Shown here piece after piece: positions 44,626 through 56,070 of a stretch of 64,000 nt of DNA. Both the position numbers and the translations under genes were made by a program. Numbering within the stretch: position 1 is the stretch's first letter; every line of letters starts with the position of its first letter. Origin of the DNA: Massospora cicadina (Eukaryota > Entomophthoromycota > Entomophthoromycetes > Entomophthorales > Entomophthoraceae); assembly GCA_022478985.1 (NCBI GenBank), contig JAKSZP010002697.1:1-64000 (forward strand), written 5' to 3'. The notes under the pieces are model-generated. The model searched no databases. It had not been told where the DNA came from and saw only the letters and a list, made by a program, of their open reading frames with translations.

Positions 44626-44919
44626 GCTGATTAGAAGAGAAGAAAATAAAAATAACTATACACATTATAGAATGAAATACAAAAAAATAATAAAGATAAA
44701 AATAACAAGGAAAAAAAGATACTGAAATAATAATAATAATTTATAATATATAATAGTAAGAAAGAAATAATACCTAATAAAATTAAACTTAATTGAAAAA
44801 ATAAATCAGCAAGGTTTTTATTTCTCCACTTAAAGGAGGGAGATGACTTAGGACCAGATTCCTCATTCCCATGCACCAATTCAGCCTAATCTAGCTGCTG
44901 AGTAAAAAGAACAGGGCCA
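44626..44919 (+). other. Element E 3' region, left of the LINE
   Basis: The AT-only low-complexity tract with AATAAT repeats (44640-44790) lies in the same place as in element B. A purine run aaaggagggagatgac occurs at about 44834, but the true 3' LTR lies 5.6 kb further right, beyond the LINE. No coding motif. Confidence 0.55.
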
Positions 44920-45011
44920 CTTTTCTTTCTCATTGCAATCACTATTGCAACCTATTCAATTCAAGACTGAATCTAGTTTGATAATCTCACAGAGGAGATT
45001 AGTCTGCGCCC

Positions 45012-46211
45012 ATGTCAGGAAGCAGTTGGGCAAGCAAGGTAAGAGGAGCAGGTGGAAGGCCCACGGCCTCCAACATTTGAGAACGCCCTGGAGAATCTGG
45101 CGGAATTGACAAAAACTTAAAAAACTGGCAGTCACAATTTCCCCGGAGATACTTGCATGGCAAGCATGATGTAACCAGTACATCAACATGCCACACTTCC
45201 AACCACTTTCGATGGTGGAATTCAGATTCCGCGTGTACCTGGACATCCAAAAAACGGCCTTATGTAAAATTTTGTGAAGATGTACACAAAATTTTTCCAA
45301 CTGCGGTGTACATTGCACCTCACTCCATGTCATACGGTTGGCTGGACCTAGGTTTCAAGAGCAAAAAAGCAGCAGATGAGGCTGCTGCAGTGTGCGTAGT
45401 GGTCAACCTCCCCAAAGGGCAATGGGTCATCAAAACCAAATGCACCAGATAGACAAAATTAAACCAAATTTTCCTCACGTTTGACTTTTTGCCTACTATG
45501 GTAAAACGTGATATTTTGGAACAACACCTGAAAGATGGTCTCGCCATATATGGCGAAACACAATCTTTCAAAATGCAATGCTTCACGCTGATGCCACACC
45601 TGTGTACCGGCAAAGCCATTGCAGTTCTGACCCCAACTGAGGAGATTGTGAAAGACCTAACCCAGATCCTGCACTCCACTTTTATTGATATTGCAGGGCA
45701 TACCACCCACCCATTCTGGGTGACCGTGGACAGCACACCCCCCATTTGCACACACTGTGACGCGTTTGGCCATAAGGCACACACATGCCCCATCAAGGAG
45801 GGCGTTACACTCCAAGAGCACCCCTCAGCGGCCATGGCCAACGGAGAGGCGCACTACAAACCAACCGCAAGCACCAAGGAGGCCTTTCCATGTGGAGCAC
45901 AAGGCTGCTACCTATTGGTAAAGCCTATCTCCCTGCAAGAACGGAAGAAGGCTAAGCAGGCCCATAGGGCCGCGGCCAAGGAAATGGCCAAGGCCACCAC
46001 CGCTATCCCACACTCACAACACCAGGAGGACATGGAAACCTTTGCAGCGGAAGCAACTTGGGAATCCATCAACCAATCAGATTTGGAAGCCCATGTTGAG
46101 CGGGCCACTCAATCCAAGGATCTGATGGGAGACTCGATCTCACCCAATCATTGCACCCAAGCTCCAGTCAAAACTGACTTGGGACCTATCCCAACTGAAA
46201 AAAATTTTTGA
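45012..46211 (+). pseudogene. LINE ORF1 (RNA-binding, CCHC)
   Basis: The ATG at 45012 is the first in the frame that runs to 46211, 400 codons, interrupted only by TGA at 45078 and TAG at 45450. Residues 75-145 (PYVKFCEDVHKIFPTAVYI ...) and 160-240 (MVKRDILEQHLKDGLAIYG ... GKAIAVLTPTEE) resemble the RRM-type region of Tx1-like ORF1 proteins. A CCHC knuckle CTHCDAFGHKAHTC lies at 45747-45788, followed by a basic/alanine-rich tail (QERKKAKQAHRAAAKEMAK). ORF1 protein binds the LINE RNA. An opposite-strand frame of 173 codons (45320-45841) is a shadow. Confidence 0.87.
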
Positions 46212-46429
46212 CCCGCTCAACGGTGCACCAAACTCATCCACACTGCAAAAAATTCATCTGACGTTGGGAAAACAAAAAGTGAAGGCCAAAGCCAATGTGA
46301 CTCTTTCCACAAAAATTAAAAAAACTCTGATAGCGTTGCTGCTAATACCCATGCTGCTGTGAAAGCCCGTGGGGACCTAGAAGAGGCTGGTGGGCCTGGG
46401 AGCCCACCCCCTCGCACCTAAGGTGCAAT

Positions 46430-47760
46430 GGGGGAAACCTTCACTTTAGGGACATTATATATTGCCAGACTCAAGGCTTACTGTCCCGGGCTAGGAAACT
46501 GAGTTTTTTACAACAAAATTTACCCATGGATATCCTGGCCATCCAGGAGTCCCACTGTCCACAAGGTTTTAAGAAAATTAGACAACAATGCTCCTCCCAT
46601 CCCCATCCTTTTGGTCAAAGCACTGTGGGGTGCTAATTCAGAAAAATTATTTTTTCAAATTTGTATCCTCAGAAACATTCCTAAATGGCCAAGTGCTCGT
46701 TATCACCTTCTTGTGGGCCGACGTAGCGCACGCAATTGTCAACATTTATGCCCCAAACAGTGCACACAAGCGTCAGGAATTTTTCTTATCAGTCAAATCC
46801 CTCCCGCTACCCCCTGATTCTTTCCTAGTCGGTGACATGAACTGTTGGCTAACCTCACCAATGGACCGGCGGCCTCCCTCACCCCATGCCCCACAGGGTC
46901 ACGTTGAAGCACGCGTTCTAAAGGCCACCCTTGGGTTAATGGATGTGCTGCCGTGACATGCCCCACTGCTTGAAAACATGATGCGCCCCCACATCACAAT
47001 GGCCAATTAAGGTCCATGACCTGCATCGACCTTATTCTAACGCCAGCGAAATTCCAACCCCACATCTCCCACTTCAAAACAATGAAAATGGAATTCTCTG
47101 ACCACCGACTGGTCTCAATAACATACTACCTACCTGTCACAGTTGCTAAAGCCCCACATTGGTGCAAAATCTGCCCCCCGAGCTCGCGGAACCATAATTT
47201 TCCATGTGGGTGGAAGAGGCAACTTTGGCAAAAAAGTTTGTTGCACCGTTTTGCGCAGACCCCTTTTCCACATGGGCAACTTTCAAAGAGGATACCATCC
47301 GCCACTCTCGCCATCTCTCCTCCAGATGCTCATGAGCCACATCAGTGGTTATCTCACATGCTCTGGCAGAATTGGCACACTTGGAGTCCAACATTCCAGC
47401 TACAGGATACAGCCCTGCATGGGGCCAGAAGTGGGCGGAGGCAGCTGCCCACCTCAACACACTCAAAAGGCAACACAAACATTGGGTTTGTGTCTAATAC
47501 AGGGCCACATGCATCACTAAAGGTGACAAGTGCACCACATATTTCTTTAAAAAAATTTTCGCACCACGCCAGAGCGTGGCCTGCACACAGGTGCAAAGAT
47601 TGGATAATTCTATTGCGGATACACTGGCTGAAGTGGCAATCAAAATGCAAAAATATTACTCTGAGTTGTACTGAGCCAAACCAATTCAGCCAGCCAAAGT
47701 GGCGGAATTTCTCGACTGAGCTCAGATCTGCACCATTTTCTGATACCCAGAAATAATGAA
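46430..47760 (+). pseudogene. LINE ORF2, endonuclease domain
   Basis: It starts in the frame QTQGLLSRARKLSFLQQ, DILAIQESHC (the conserved N-terminal glutamate) at about 46465-46560. After a frameshift, 46588-46956 contains GVLIQKNYFFKF, AIVNIYAPNSAHKRQEFF and SFLVGDMNC (the G-D-x-N motif). A third frame from 47016 reads TCIDLILTPAKFQ and SDHRLVSITYYLP, the terminal S-D-H of the apurinic-type fold. The domain nicks target DNA for target-primed reverse transcription. About 0.6 kb of linker (47170-47755) is frame-broken. Confidence 0.85.
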
Positions 47761-48700
47761 TTTAATTACTCCAAACGAATTATGGACAGCCATTTGCAGT
47801 GCGCCAAACCAAAAATGCCCAGGCCCAGATGGCATTCCATATGAGTTCTACAAAAAATATTTCAAATAATTATCCCCACTTCTGCTTGCCTCACTTAACC
47901 AAAGCCTGTTGGAAACGCGCCTCCTACCAGGAGGACATGAGGCCTTTACTGTCACACTCTTCAAGAAAGGGGATAAGCTTGACTTAGCCAACTGGTGCCC
48001 CATTTCTCTAACAAACACAGACACCAAAATTTTAACAAAAATTATGGCTAACCAATTAGGGACTGTAGCATCTGCCACCATCTCCCCAGAACAATTCGGT
48101 TTCACCCCAGAAGGTCGATTTGGGATAACGTGCACTCTGTGGCTAATGTATATCAGTCCAAAGCCTCTGGGGCACTTGTATTCTTGGACCAACAAAAGGC
48201 CTATGATAGAGTAAACTGGGAATACCTAAGGGCCTGCTTCCATCAATTCCGCCTACCCCTTGCTTCATCAACTGGGTGATGCTGCTCACGGAATCTGCAA
48301 CAATGGCAGTGCGTGGCCCTGGCTTCCTAACGGAAGTAGTCCGTCCTCAAAGGGGCTTGCGACAAGGGGACCCCCTCAGCCCACTCTTATACAACTTCAG
48401 CCTTGACCCACTACTGCGAAATGTGAATGTTCAACTCACTGGAGTCCACGTGCCAGGCCAAGCCCCAGTCAAAATATTGGCGTTTGCAGATGATTGTGTG
48501 GTTGGGGTGTCTAATAATCAAGATGCACGCGCGCTTGAAGCTCTCATCCAGGAATATTCCTGGGTAAGCAACGCGGCACTGAACGCCTATAAAACTGAAA
48601 TCATCCTCCTTGGTCATTTCAGAACTGCTGGGCCCCAGCAATTAGTTCCCAACCCAGCCCATCTGCTCGCTCATGTCCACGCCTTACTAACTCAACACAC
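47756..48700 (+). pseudogene. LINE ORF2, reverse transcriptase domain
   Basis: NLITPNELWTAICSAPNQKCPGPDGIPYEFYKK opens it, with the P-G-P-D-G motif at about 47815. After a stop the frame 47909-48214 reads FTVTLFKKGDKLDLANWCPISLTN and KIMANQLG and EQFGF. A frameshift leads to VFLDQQKAYDRVNWEYL (about 48180). Then 48276-48640 has RGLRQGDPLSPLLYNFSLDPLL and the catalytic FADDCVVG at about 48483-48506. All main RT motifs are present and FADD is intact. Confidence 0.9.
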
Positions 48701-50050
48701 ACCGCTCCACTGGTGCTCCCCTTCGTGCCACGCCCTACCATAGGACCGGTGTGCCATCTGGGCGTGTGGATGGAAGCAGGCGGATACACGTCAGCAGTAA
48801 TGGAGTGCCATATTCTGAACAACGTGACAAAGCGAATCGCCTTTCTCAGAGCCCACCCTACTTCCCTTACTGGCAGGGTTGTTTTAGCCAACTCTATGCT
48901 CCTATCCAAAGACTGGTTCGGAGCCCACGCCATCCCCTTCTCCCCAAGCTTCTTCAAATCCTTGTATGCCTTGCTTCAAGGATGGCTTTGGTCAGGCCGC
49001 CCTCCACCAGTGCGGCTAGAGGTCATGTTTGGCCCTCATCATCATGGTGGCATGGGCCTGCTTGACTTCAAAGCCCATGCTGCCAAGATCCTGGGCACCT
49101 GGATCGCGGCTGTCACCGCTCCCACACTCCCATCCCAACACTGGTCCCGCACAGCCTGCTCCAACTTCTCCTGAGCCTTGGGCCTCAACAATCCATCAAA
49201 CCCCCACTCCCTGATGAAATACCTCGCATCACACACATTGGCCACAGGTCCTCACGGGACAAAAACCCACTACAAACGAATCCTACTCTCCATGCGGAGT
49301 GCAGAGTGGAGAATTTGTATTAGCGGACATACAACCCAAAGAGGCCGCGCCTCTCCTCAGTTCACACAAGAGGTACAGGGGCTACCCATCCATGATGGCG
49401 TGATCCCCATTCGGCCCCATGTCCTATCCAGGGTGGACTACCTGGACATGATGGACATCCCTTATTCCATTGAGACCCAAAAAACAATCTGGAAATATGT
49501 ACATCACCCTCTGTTGCAGCCTCAAGTCTGCTCCCATGTGTGGCACTGCCTGAGGCGGGTGTATCGTACAGCTGAGCACTCTAATGCTTTACACTCATCC
49601 TGTGTCATGTGCGGCCAGTATGGAACGCTGTTCCACCGCCTTGAGAAGTGCCCCACCTCTAAAGCGATATGGCGCAAAGTTCAACGTCTGCTGGGCCAGG
49701 ATCAAACGCATCCCTTCAGTCTGTCAAGAGATATGTTTGCTCTATCAATGGCCTCCTCCCTTCCACCCTCCCTCCGTGCTCTGGTGGTTGCAATCACCAT
49801 GTGGACCATCCACACGATTGTCTTAGATGCCATTGCAGGCTCCACCCCCACCCTCCCAGAAACTGTCCACAGATTCCGGTCTCATTTGGTGGACCACTTT
49901 CAAGCGTGGATGTTTGGATACCTCCCACCGCGTCGCCAACAGCTGGTCTCCTCCTGGTTCCCAGTCTGGTTCATCAAATCAGACCCCTTCCTCCACACAT
50001 GCTCAATAGTGGCTACGGCCCCTTCACATGTTCTCTCCCCCTCCCCATAA
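48701..50050 (+). pseudogene. LINE ORF2, C-terminal region with CCHC motif
   Basis: One frame from 48713 to 50050 is broken only by a TGA at 49172. It has a helical thumb-like part (LGVWMEAGGY, TSLTGRVVLANSMLLSKDWFG, FFKSLYALLQGWLWSGR) and at 49601-49651 CVMCGQYGTLFHRLEKC, a C-X2-C-X6-H-X4-C motif typical of the C-terminus of L1/Tx1-type ORF2. The stop codon follows at 50048-50050. Confidence 0.87.
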
Positions 50051-50204
50051 GTGGCGTTCCCGTTGGCAACAAGAGATAGCATCGCTTCTCTGGGGTGCCT
50101 CCCCCGGTACTAAGTTTATCTGTCCTGAGTCATATTCAGAAGTGTCCATCCCATGGTCAGCCTTCCCCGCAATAAACTTAAAATTTAAAATTTAACATTT
50201 AAAA
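50051..50204 (+). other. LINE 3' UTR and shared tail
   Basis: The segment 50142-50176 reads TGTCCATCCCATGGTCAG, CCTTCCCCGC and AATAAA, the tail also found at the end of SINE1 and the half-LINE. It is followed by three AATTTAAA-like units and the target duplication. Such 3' segments are the template-recognition site of the reverse transcriptase in stringent-type LINEs. Confidence 0.85.
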
Positions 50205-50221
50205 TAAAAAGAACAGGGCCA

Positions 50222-50450
50222 AATAGATGTTATTAAAGTTGGTGAAAAAATAAAATACTCTAACAAAGACTCTTGAAGTAATCCTAGAAACATACCATAT
50301 GGTATATTTGGTCCAATTATTTGAAATGATGACATTGTTTAGGATTAAGTGCAGTTACAAAATTACAATATGAAGAAGAGGTGTTGTTGACAGATATTGA
50401 AGAGAAAATTGGGAAACTCAGGGTTTATATTTTAGTCAAGTGGGGGGAAA
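50222..50450 (+). other. Element E 3' region, right of the LINE, with polypurine tract
   Basis: It continues the non-coding region of E after the LINE. agtggggggaaa at about 50439-50450 directly precedes the 3' LTR and is the plus-strand primer. Confidence 0.7.
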
Positions 50451-51501
50451 TATTATATTTTTGTGATTGACTCAAAAATAAACCCTTTGAAAAAACTATC
50501 AATGCCAGTAGAATACTCCCATTGTTGGATCCTTTGATCCTTCCCAATTTATCCGTATAACTAGATTCATCTCAAAAACACCTCAATTATACTTAAATTG
50601 TCCCATTATCATAGCTAATTATAGATATGATATAATTACATTATGGCTAATTATGGGATCCACTTGGATGAACCAAGTGAATTTATGTCACAAATTTAAT
50701 TGTATATTTGAATTAATGCAAAAACGATTAATGGGTTATATTTTTAATGTATGTCAATCATTGTAGTTGGCACAATAGTACTTGCACATGGATGGCCCAA
50801 ATAGAGAGTACCTAGTACTATTGAGAGGCCTGCCAACGTCCTGATTGGGGTGCATCATTATTTGAACTCTATATGTTTTTCTCCTCATCATTTATATTTC
50901 GTCAGCTGTATGAAGAAATATAACTGGGCTGATTGAGAGGCGATATACACCACTGTGGTGCTAATATTAAGATAATAATCTTCCTAATTATGAGAGTAAT
51001 AGGCCTCCAATCAGGCTGAAATGTTTGTAATTTAGTTAATTGAAGGGCTGAATTAACTTGAAATTACTTTAATAACCACTGAAATAATCTATAGCAGATT
51101 GGCATGGTTTTAATGAACTCATCTAATAGATTATTATGGCCAGGAGATACTCTAGAGTATAAAAAACTGGCGCCTGGCCTTAAAATAAATCATCTTTCCA
51201 TATATTCATATTTTCATCTTATATTGTCTTATCTTAATTAAAATTTCATATTAAGAAGTGTAGACAAGCATTCAGGGAGCTTGTCATAATTACCTGTGTC
51301 TGGAGAGTTCCCAATTAGAGAGGGAAAATATACCCAAAAGAATACCAGAAGAGTCATTTATTGTTGTTTAGCTTTATGAGATTTTGAACTGACAGGAAAT
51401 ACCGTAAGACACAGCATAATTGAGAATATATAAGCTGAAACTCCTCATTACTATCAAAACAGGATTACATCAATAATCAATATAATTCTCAAACTCTCAC
51501 A
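50451..51501 (+). repeat. 3' LTR of element E
   Basis: It starts tattatatttttgtgattg and ends aaactctcaca, followed by ctatc. Partner of 29635-30725. Confidence 0.92.
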
Positions 51502-51506
51502 CTATC

Positions 51507-52835
51507 TAATTCTAATTAACATATGGCTGTGTCTCATCCAATCCTTTGTCTCTATCTCATAATTGATTTTTTGCTCCATGGAGTTTACTTTCAGAACCAA
51601 GTGCATGTGTTGTAGAGCATTTACTTCAAATTTTTAATTACACAGGGATGTAAAAACCCGGGGACTCCCTCTAGTGCTTCCAAATGGTCATGTCAAAACA
51701 TTAGTGAAATATAAGTTGTTGATTGTAGTATCTTATCTAGTGAAATGTTGACCCTTAAAAAGGGTGACTGAGGATGTATAAATATAAAATGATTTTATGA
51801 GAAGACTATAATGTGGCACTAAGAATTGCTTGCCACAACGGTGCAGAAGCAATCAGTTAAACTCTCAACATGGGAATAGTTCAGAGGGAGACTACAGTTT
51901 AAAACATCTAATCAATTAGCGTTCAATTTAGTTGAATATAAAATTGATATTTACTGGTGCACAACGTCCCAAATTATCCATTCAGATCATTTCTATCAAA
52001 GCAGTAAGCGCTCATTTTTCATGCTTATCAAAAAACATAAAGAGATCTCTTAATTACAGAAACATTATACCATTGCCCGCACTTAAACCCGAATACAACA
52101 TTTTTGAAGCAGCTCAACCACAGAAGCAATTCTGTGCTCAGCCCGACCTAAGGTAGACCTTGACAAGAGGAGAAATTCTTACTAGAGGAAGCACAAGGGC
52201 AATGTACAACATAAATAATAGTGGTCTTATTAGTTATCATGACAGTTCATGCTTATTATTAAAGGTGTAACTTTTAGTAGTGTCAAATAGCCATAGAAAA
52301 TCTCAGGATGTGGACTTGATCCCATATGGGTACTTGTCTTTAGTAGCTTAGCAATTAGTAGTTGTATTAGTTTAGATATATTGTCGGCTTAAAGTGAATA
52401 ATACTAAATGTAGTTGAAGGGTTGTAGCCTTTTTAAAATTAACAATGTTCCTGTTAATATTAAGACATATACATCAGCTACTATGTGCTTCTCACTGCTC
52501 TAAGAAATTGATGGTGATTATGCGAAATTTTGGGTGTGTAGCATGATCTAATAAAATAATTTTTTCTAGAAATTTAACACCACATAATGGTGAACCAGGA
52601 CAGTCTGGAGGGAGCAGGTTCATCCATGAATTCTTTTCATCCAAAGGAAAGTAGGTTTCTTGCATGCCCAAATGTCAAATGGGATGTCACACAGGAGGAT
52701 CTATTTTATCTAAAGACGTAAGACCTCATATCCTAAAACGTTTAGTGTACCTAATACTAGGCTATGCCCAAGTTACTTCAGAAGCGCTGAGAAGAGCCTT
52801 AAAACCCTACTCATTTTTTTGAAACGCAATTAAGT
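51507..52835. other. Unassigned DNA between elements E and H
   Basis: No LTR ends or coding motifs were recognised. Short + strand frames at 52577-52830 (for example HNGEPGQSGG) could be a gag remnant of the element into which H inserted, but this is weak. Confidence 0.35.
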
Positions 52836-53445
52836 TGTTAGGGTTAAAGGATATTGTGCTGATATGAGCAAGATTTAGATGCATGCTGATTCACAATATG
52901 ACCAGTGGAGTTCTGCCAATTCAAGAGAATTCAAAATTGATAAGGATAATGAGATCACAAAAGAGCGTTCATAATCACAAACCATTCCTGAATCCACCGA
53001 ATTGACTGGCAAAGGCACTGATTCACTTGGTAAAGATCTTGCTTCAGAGGTACTGATTACTACCACCATGATACAGAAGGCCCGAGTACACTGAAAGCCT
53101 TTACATTCTAACACTCAAATATGGAGATCTCAATTCCCCACTTCATCCCAATTCTCTTACATGGTCTAAATAAGTGATTCTAAGGCTTGCATGGCCCTAT
53201 AAATATCATCAAATTTTGATAAATAGGATACCTTCAGTTTTGCCTAGTTGTTATACTAGAATCTTCAGCTTGTTTTTACAAAAATCTTTCCTGTTTGAAG
53301 CGAACAGAATAGCCTCAACGACGTATTTCAATTAGAAATTGCTTTAGAAGCACAGAATCCTTAAGAGTTCTCCGCTGTAGCTAAAATTGACTAATAATTG
53401 AGTAGTCTTTGAAGTTCCTAACCTTTAACAAAATCAACAAAACCC
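52836..53445 (+). repeat. 5' LTR of element H
   Basis: It matches 54897-55374 (for example ggatattgtgctgatatgag, gcatggccctataaatatc, gcctagttgttata), then 55941-56070 (ttgactaataattgagtag, ttcctaacctt). The ctataaatat in both copies is a plausible TATA box. The sequence ctggtgccttctgcc just after is a possible primer site. Confidence 0.78.
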
Positions 53446-54896
53446 AAAACTGGTGCCTTCTGCCAGGTCCTTCCAAGGCAACCTGGTTAAGACCTATCTT
53501 CTGGATGAAAGATTCCAACGACAACAGCCCTCCTTACATAGAGGAGAATATGGGCTTGACTTGTGGGCTCTTAAACTGCAGAGTTACAACTTCTTCATTA
53601 TCAACCGTGCTGGCATGGTTCATCAAAACGCTAACGGATTATCCTGGCTACCCTTACTGACACTCTATGCTTCTGAAAAGAATCATATCTATGAACTTAT
53701 TGTGAAACTGGAAGACTGGATTCAAGAGCTCCTGGTGACCCAGCAGCGACCAAGAACATCTCAGAACATACTCATGTTGAGAATTTACTGTTGTATAAGA
53801 AAGTTTGGAAGACTTGGCTACCAAATGTTTGACTTTCCATCATAACGAAGTCTTCCCTGGAGGGACTTGTGACATAGGCCATGGTGCGTTAAGGAAGACA
53901 AACCAATGGCTACAAGAACGTTGTTACTGGGACGGGATGATTGAGACTATTCAGGACGTCATTGATACCTGTTTCACCTGTGCTAACCAGAAGTCTCCAA
54001 ATCGGATATATCTTCACCAGGTTGCAAGTCCCATGACCCCATTTGCCATGGTTAGTATCGATGCTTTTGGCCTATTCCTATGGTAATGTATGGCCGTCAC
54101 TATATTATTTTAGTGGTTGACCACTTTACGAAATGAGTGGAGGCTATCTCTGTTGACTTTCCCACTTCTAAGGCAACCTCCATTTTCTTACTAAAACAGT
54201 TATTCACTCCCAAAGGTAGTCCCAAGCTGCTGCTCTCTGATAAATGGTACCAACTTCATTCTTCAACTTGTCTTTAATCTCAGTTCACTGATGGTAAACT
54301 ATCACTCTTTTACAGCACCCTACCATCCTGCTATTAATAGGGCTATAGAATGGCTAATGACACAATAGTCGCTGTCCTCTGAAAGATGTCTCATTCTGAC
54401 CCATCATGGTGAAATGAATATCTGCCAGTGGTTTTTTTAGAGTACCATGTCAGTTACAATTAAATTATCCACTTTTCACCTTTTTGAGCCCTTAATGGAT
54501 GAGAGTTAATTCTGCCCTCAAGCGTATATTCCATATTAGAAACATCTACGCCTGATACTACCATCTTGCAATGCAAAATCTAGCTGATGAACTATTCTGG
54601 CTACAAACTTTAGCTGCAAAGTCCATGGAAACTATAACTAGACGAGAAGCTGAATTGAGCAATGCCCAGAAACTGGTTTTACCTAATATTAGTTAAAAGA
54701 CCTTGTCCTGTTCTATCATCACTGACCTGGAGGAAGGGTCCTCAAACTTGACCTTATGGTCAGGCCCTTATCGAGTGATCTATCAATGAGGACCTGAATA
54801 TTTAATTGCCTTTGTCAAGTTAGCTTGTTGGGAATCAAGTTAATGCATATTTTTCCAAAGTTATGTCCCTCCTTAGCAAGATCTTGAGGGGTGCAT
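53446..54896 (+). pseudogene. Element H RNase H end and integrase
   Basis: The coding part opens at LWALKLQSYNFFIINRAGMVHQNANGL (about 53565), the end of RNase H. The integrase zinc region follows at 53805-54000 (ERCYWDGMIETIQDVIDTCFTCANQK), then the core VSIDAFGLF (about 54050), YIILVVDHFTK-stop-VEAI (TGA for the conserved W at about 54136) and KLLLSDKW. It ends in a GPY-like SGPYRVIYQ segment near 54760. Frames shift after 54085. Confidence 0.83.
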
Positions 54897-56070
54897 TGTC
54901 AGATATAATGGATATTGCGCTGATATGAGCTATATTTAAACATGTGCTGATTACAATGTGACCAGTGGAGCTCTGCCAAGTCAAGATATACTTAAATTGA
55001 AGTAGATAATGAACAAACAATAGAGCACTTGGAATCCTAAATCCTTTTTGAATCCACTGATTTTCCTGAAAAAAGGCTTATTTATTTGGTAAAGATCTTG
55101 CCTTTCAGAGGTCACTGAAAACTTTTACCACGACCCAGATGGCCTGAGTATGCCAAATGTCTTTACATTCTACTGCGCTGATCAAAAGATCTCTTTACCC
55201 CACTTGATCCAAATTCTATCACAAGGTCTATCTTAAGCGACCCCAAGTCTTGCATGGCCCTATAAATATCCCCAAATTTTGAGCAATAAAGTACCTTTAG
55301 CTTTGCCTAGTTGTTATATTAGAGCATTTTAGCCTGTTTACAGATTTTTGCCTGTTTAGAGAGAACAGAGTAACTGTTGGGGATTCAACTGCAATGACTA
55401 GAATTACTCAAGATCAAGATTTGATATCTCAGTATAATGAGATTGCAAAATCCACTTCAGAGATATCTGATTCTAGGATAGACTGACAATTAACCCTTTG
55501 GAGTTATCAATCTTCTCTGAAGGATGATGCTAAGCTATCTGATGAGGCAAAATATCATACAAGAAGGTCAGTCTCATCAAATAAGAATCTTATCAGATCT
55601 GGCCATCACAAGTATGCTATTAGTAATCAGCAATATTGGTCATCTAATAAGAAAGATCTTACCTCAGGTGCATCCTGAAAATCCTCACAAATAACTACTA
55701 AATCTACCCCTATAAATATCCCTCATTTTTAACAAATAAAGTACCTCTATTTTGTCTCGTGTAGCTTAATTTTGGTCTATTCATACAGGATTCTGTATTT
55801 CTGATTGGAATCAATTATAGCAATGGAACTAATAACTTCATTGCACTTGTGTCAATCTTCGGTAGAACCATAAAACTAATGGTTTTGTAGCCTTCATAGC
55901 ACCTGCTTATCATAGTTTCTATCAAAATTCTAATAGTAACCTTAAGACATATTTCCATTAATATTGCCTTAAGGGCACAGCAGCACCTAAAAGATTCCTG
56001 CTGGAGCTACATTTGACTAATAATCAAGTGGCCTTAAAGGTCCTAACCTTCAATAAAAAAACCTAAAATC
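54897..56070 (+). repeat. 3' LTR of element H, split by K
   Basis: The left part 54897-55374 starts TGTCAGATATAATGG, and the right part is 55941 to about 56070. See the 5' LTR for the matching blocks. Confidence 0.77.
55375..55935 (+). repeat. Solo LTR K inserted in the 3' LTR of H
   Basis: A 561-bp segment starting TGTTGGGGATTC and ending TTCTAATA, flanked by a perfect gtaac duplication (55370-55374, 55936-55940). It has its own cctataaatatccctc TATA-like block near 55710. No internal region is attached, so it is the product of LTR-LTR recombination. Confidence 0.78.

Larger units (their letters stand above)
44920..50204 (+). mobile_element. L1/Tx1-like LINE, near full length
   Basis: This 5285-bp element is flanked by a perfect 17-bp duplication taaaaagaacagggcca (44903-44919 and 50205-50221). 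It has a 5' leader of about 90 bases, ORF1 with a CCHC knuckle, ORF2 with apurinic-type endonuclease, reverse transcriptase and a C-terminal CCHC, and a 3' tail ending in AATAAA and A-rich sequence. Base composition is clearly more GC-rich than the surrounding element E. It is broken by a few stops and frameshifts but is the best preserved autonomous element in the window, so it is probably recent. Clade placement (L1/Tx1) is by domain layout only. Confidence 0.93.
29635..51501 (+). mobile_element. Ty3/Gypsy element E, carrying five nested insertions
   Basis: LTRs at 29635-30725 and 50451-51501 are flanked by the perfect duplication ctatc (29630-29634, 51502-51506). Inside are its own primer site, gag, protease, RT, RNase H, integrase and polypurine tract, all on the + strand. 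Later insertions are element C (31020-37549), an unidentified segment (about 39129-39872), SINE2 copy 2 (40186-40316), SINE1 copy 2 (43873-44166) and the LINE (44920-50204). Without them E would be about 9 kb. It belongs with B, C and G by sequence and has no chromodomain. Confidence 0.93.
52836..56070 (+). mobile_element. Ty3/Gypsy deletion derivative H with a solo LTR in its 3' LTR
   Basis: LTRs at 52836 to about 53445 and 54897 to about 56070 enclose only 1.45 kb, coding for the end of RNase H and the integrase. Gag, protease and RT are missing. The 3' LTR is split by solo LTR K (55375-55935). Set aside, its last 130 bases (55941-56070) match the end of the 5' LTR (about 53340-53445). A purine run gatcttgaggggtgca precedes the 3' LTR. 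No clear target duplication was found, so the outer ends are approximate. Confidence 0.8.

Noticed and set aside
44834..44850. Polypurine tract marking a 3' LTR of E at about 44850
   Set aside because: The real LTR pair of E, with a perfect duplication, ends at 51501 and has its own purine tract at 50439.
45320..45841. 173-codon open frame on the - strand
   Set aside because: It is exactly antisense to LINE ORF1, which has the CCHC motif and continues on both sides.
47016..47756. Single 246-codon ORF in the LINE
   Set aside because: Only its first 45 codons match endonuclease; the rest is a chance frame after a frameshift in ORF2.
4838..51501. Nuclear genetic code with TGA as tryptophan
   Set aside because: TGA also replaces Arg and other residues, TAA and frameshifts are common, and no intact host gene is available to test it. 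Kept only as a finding to check.
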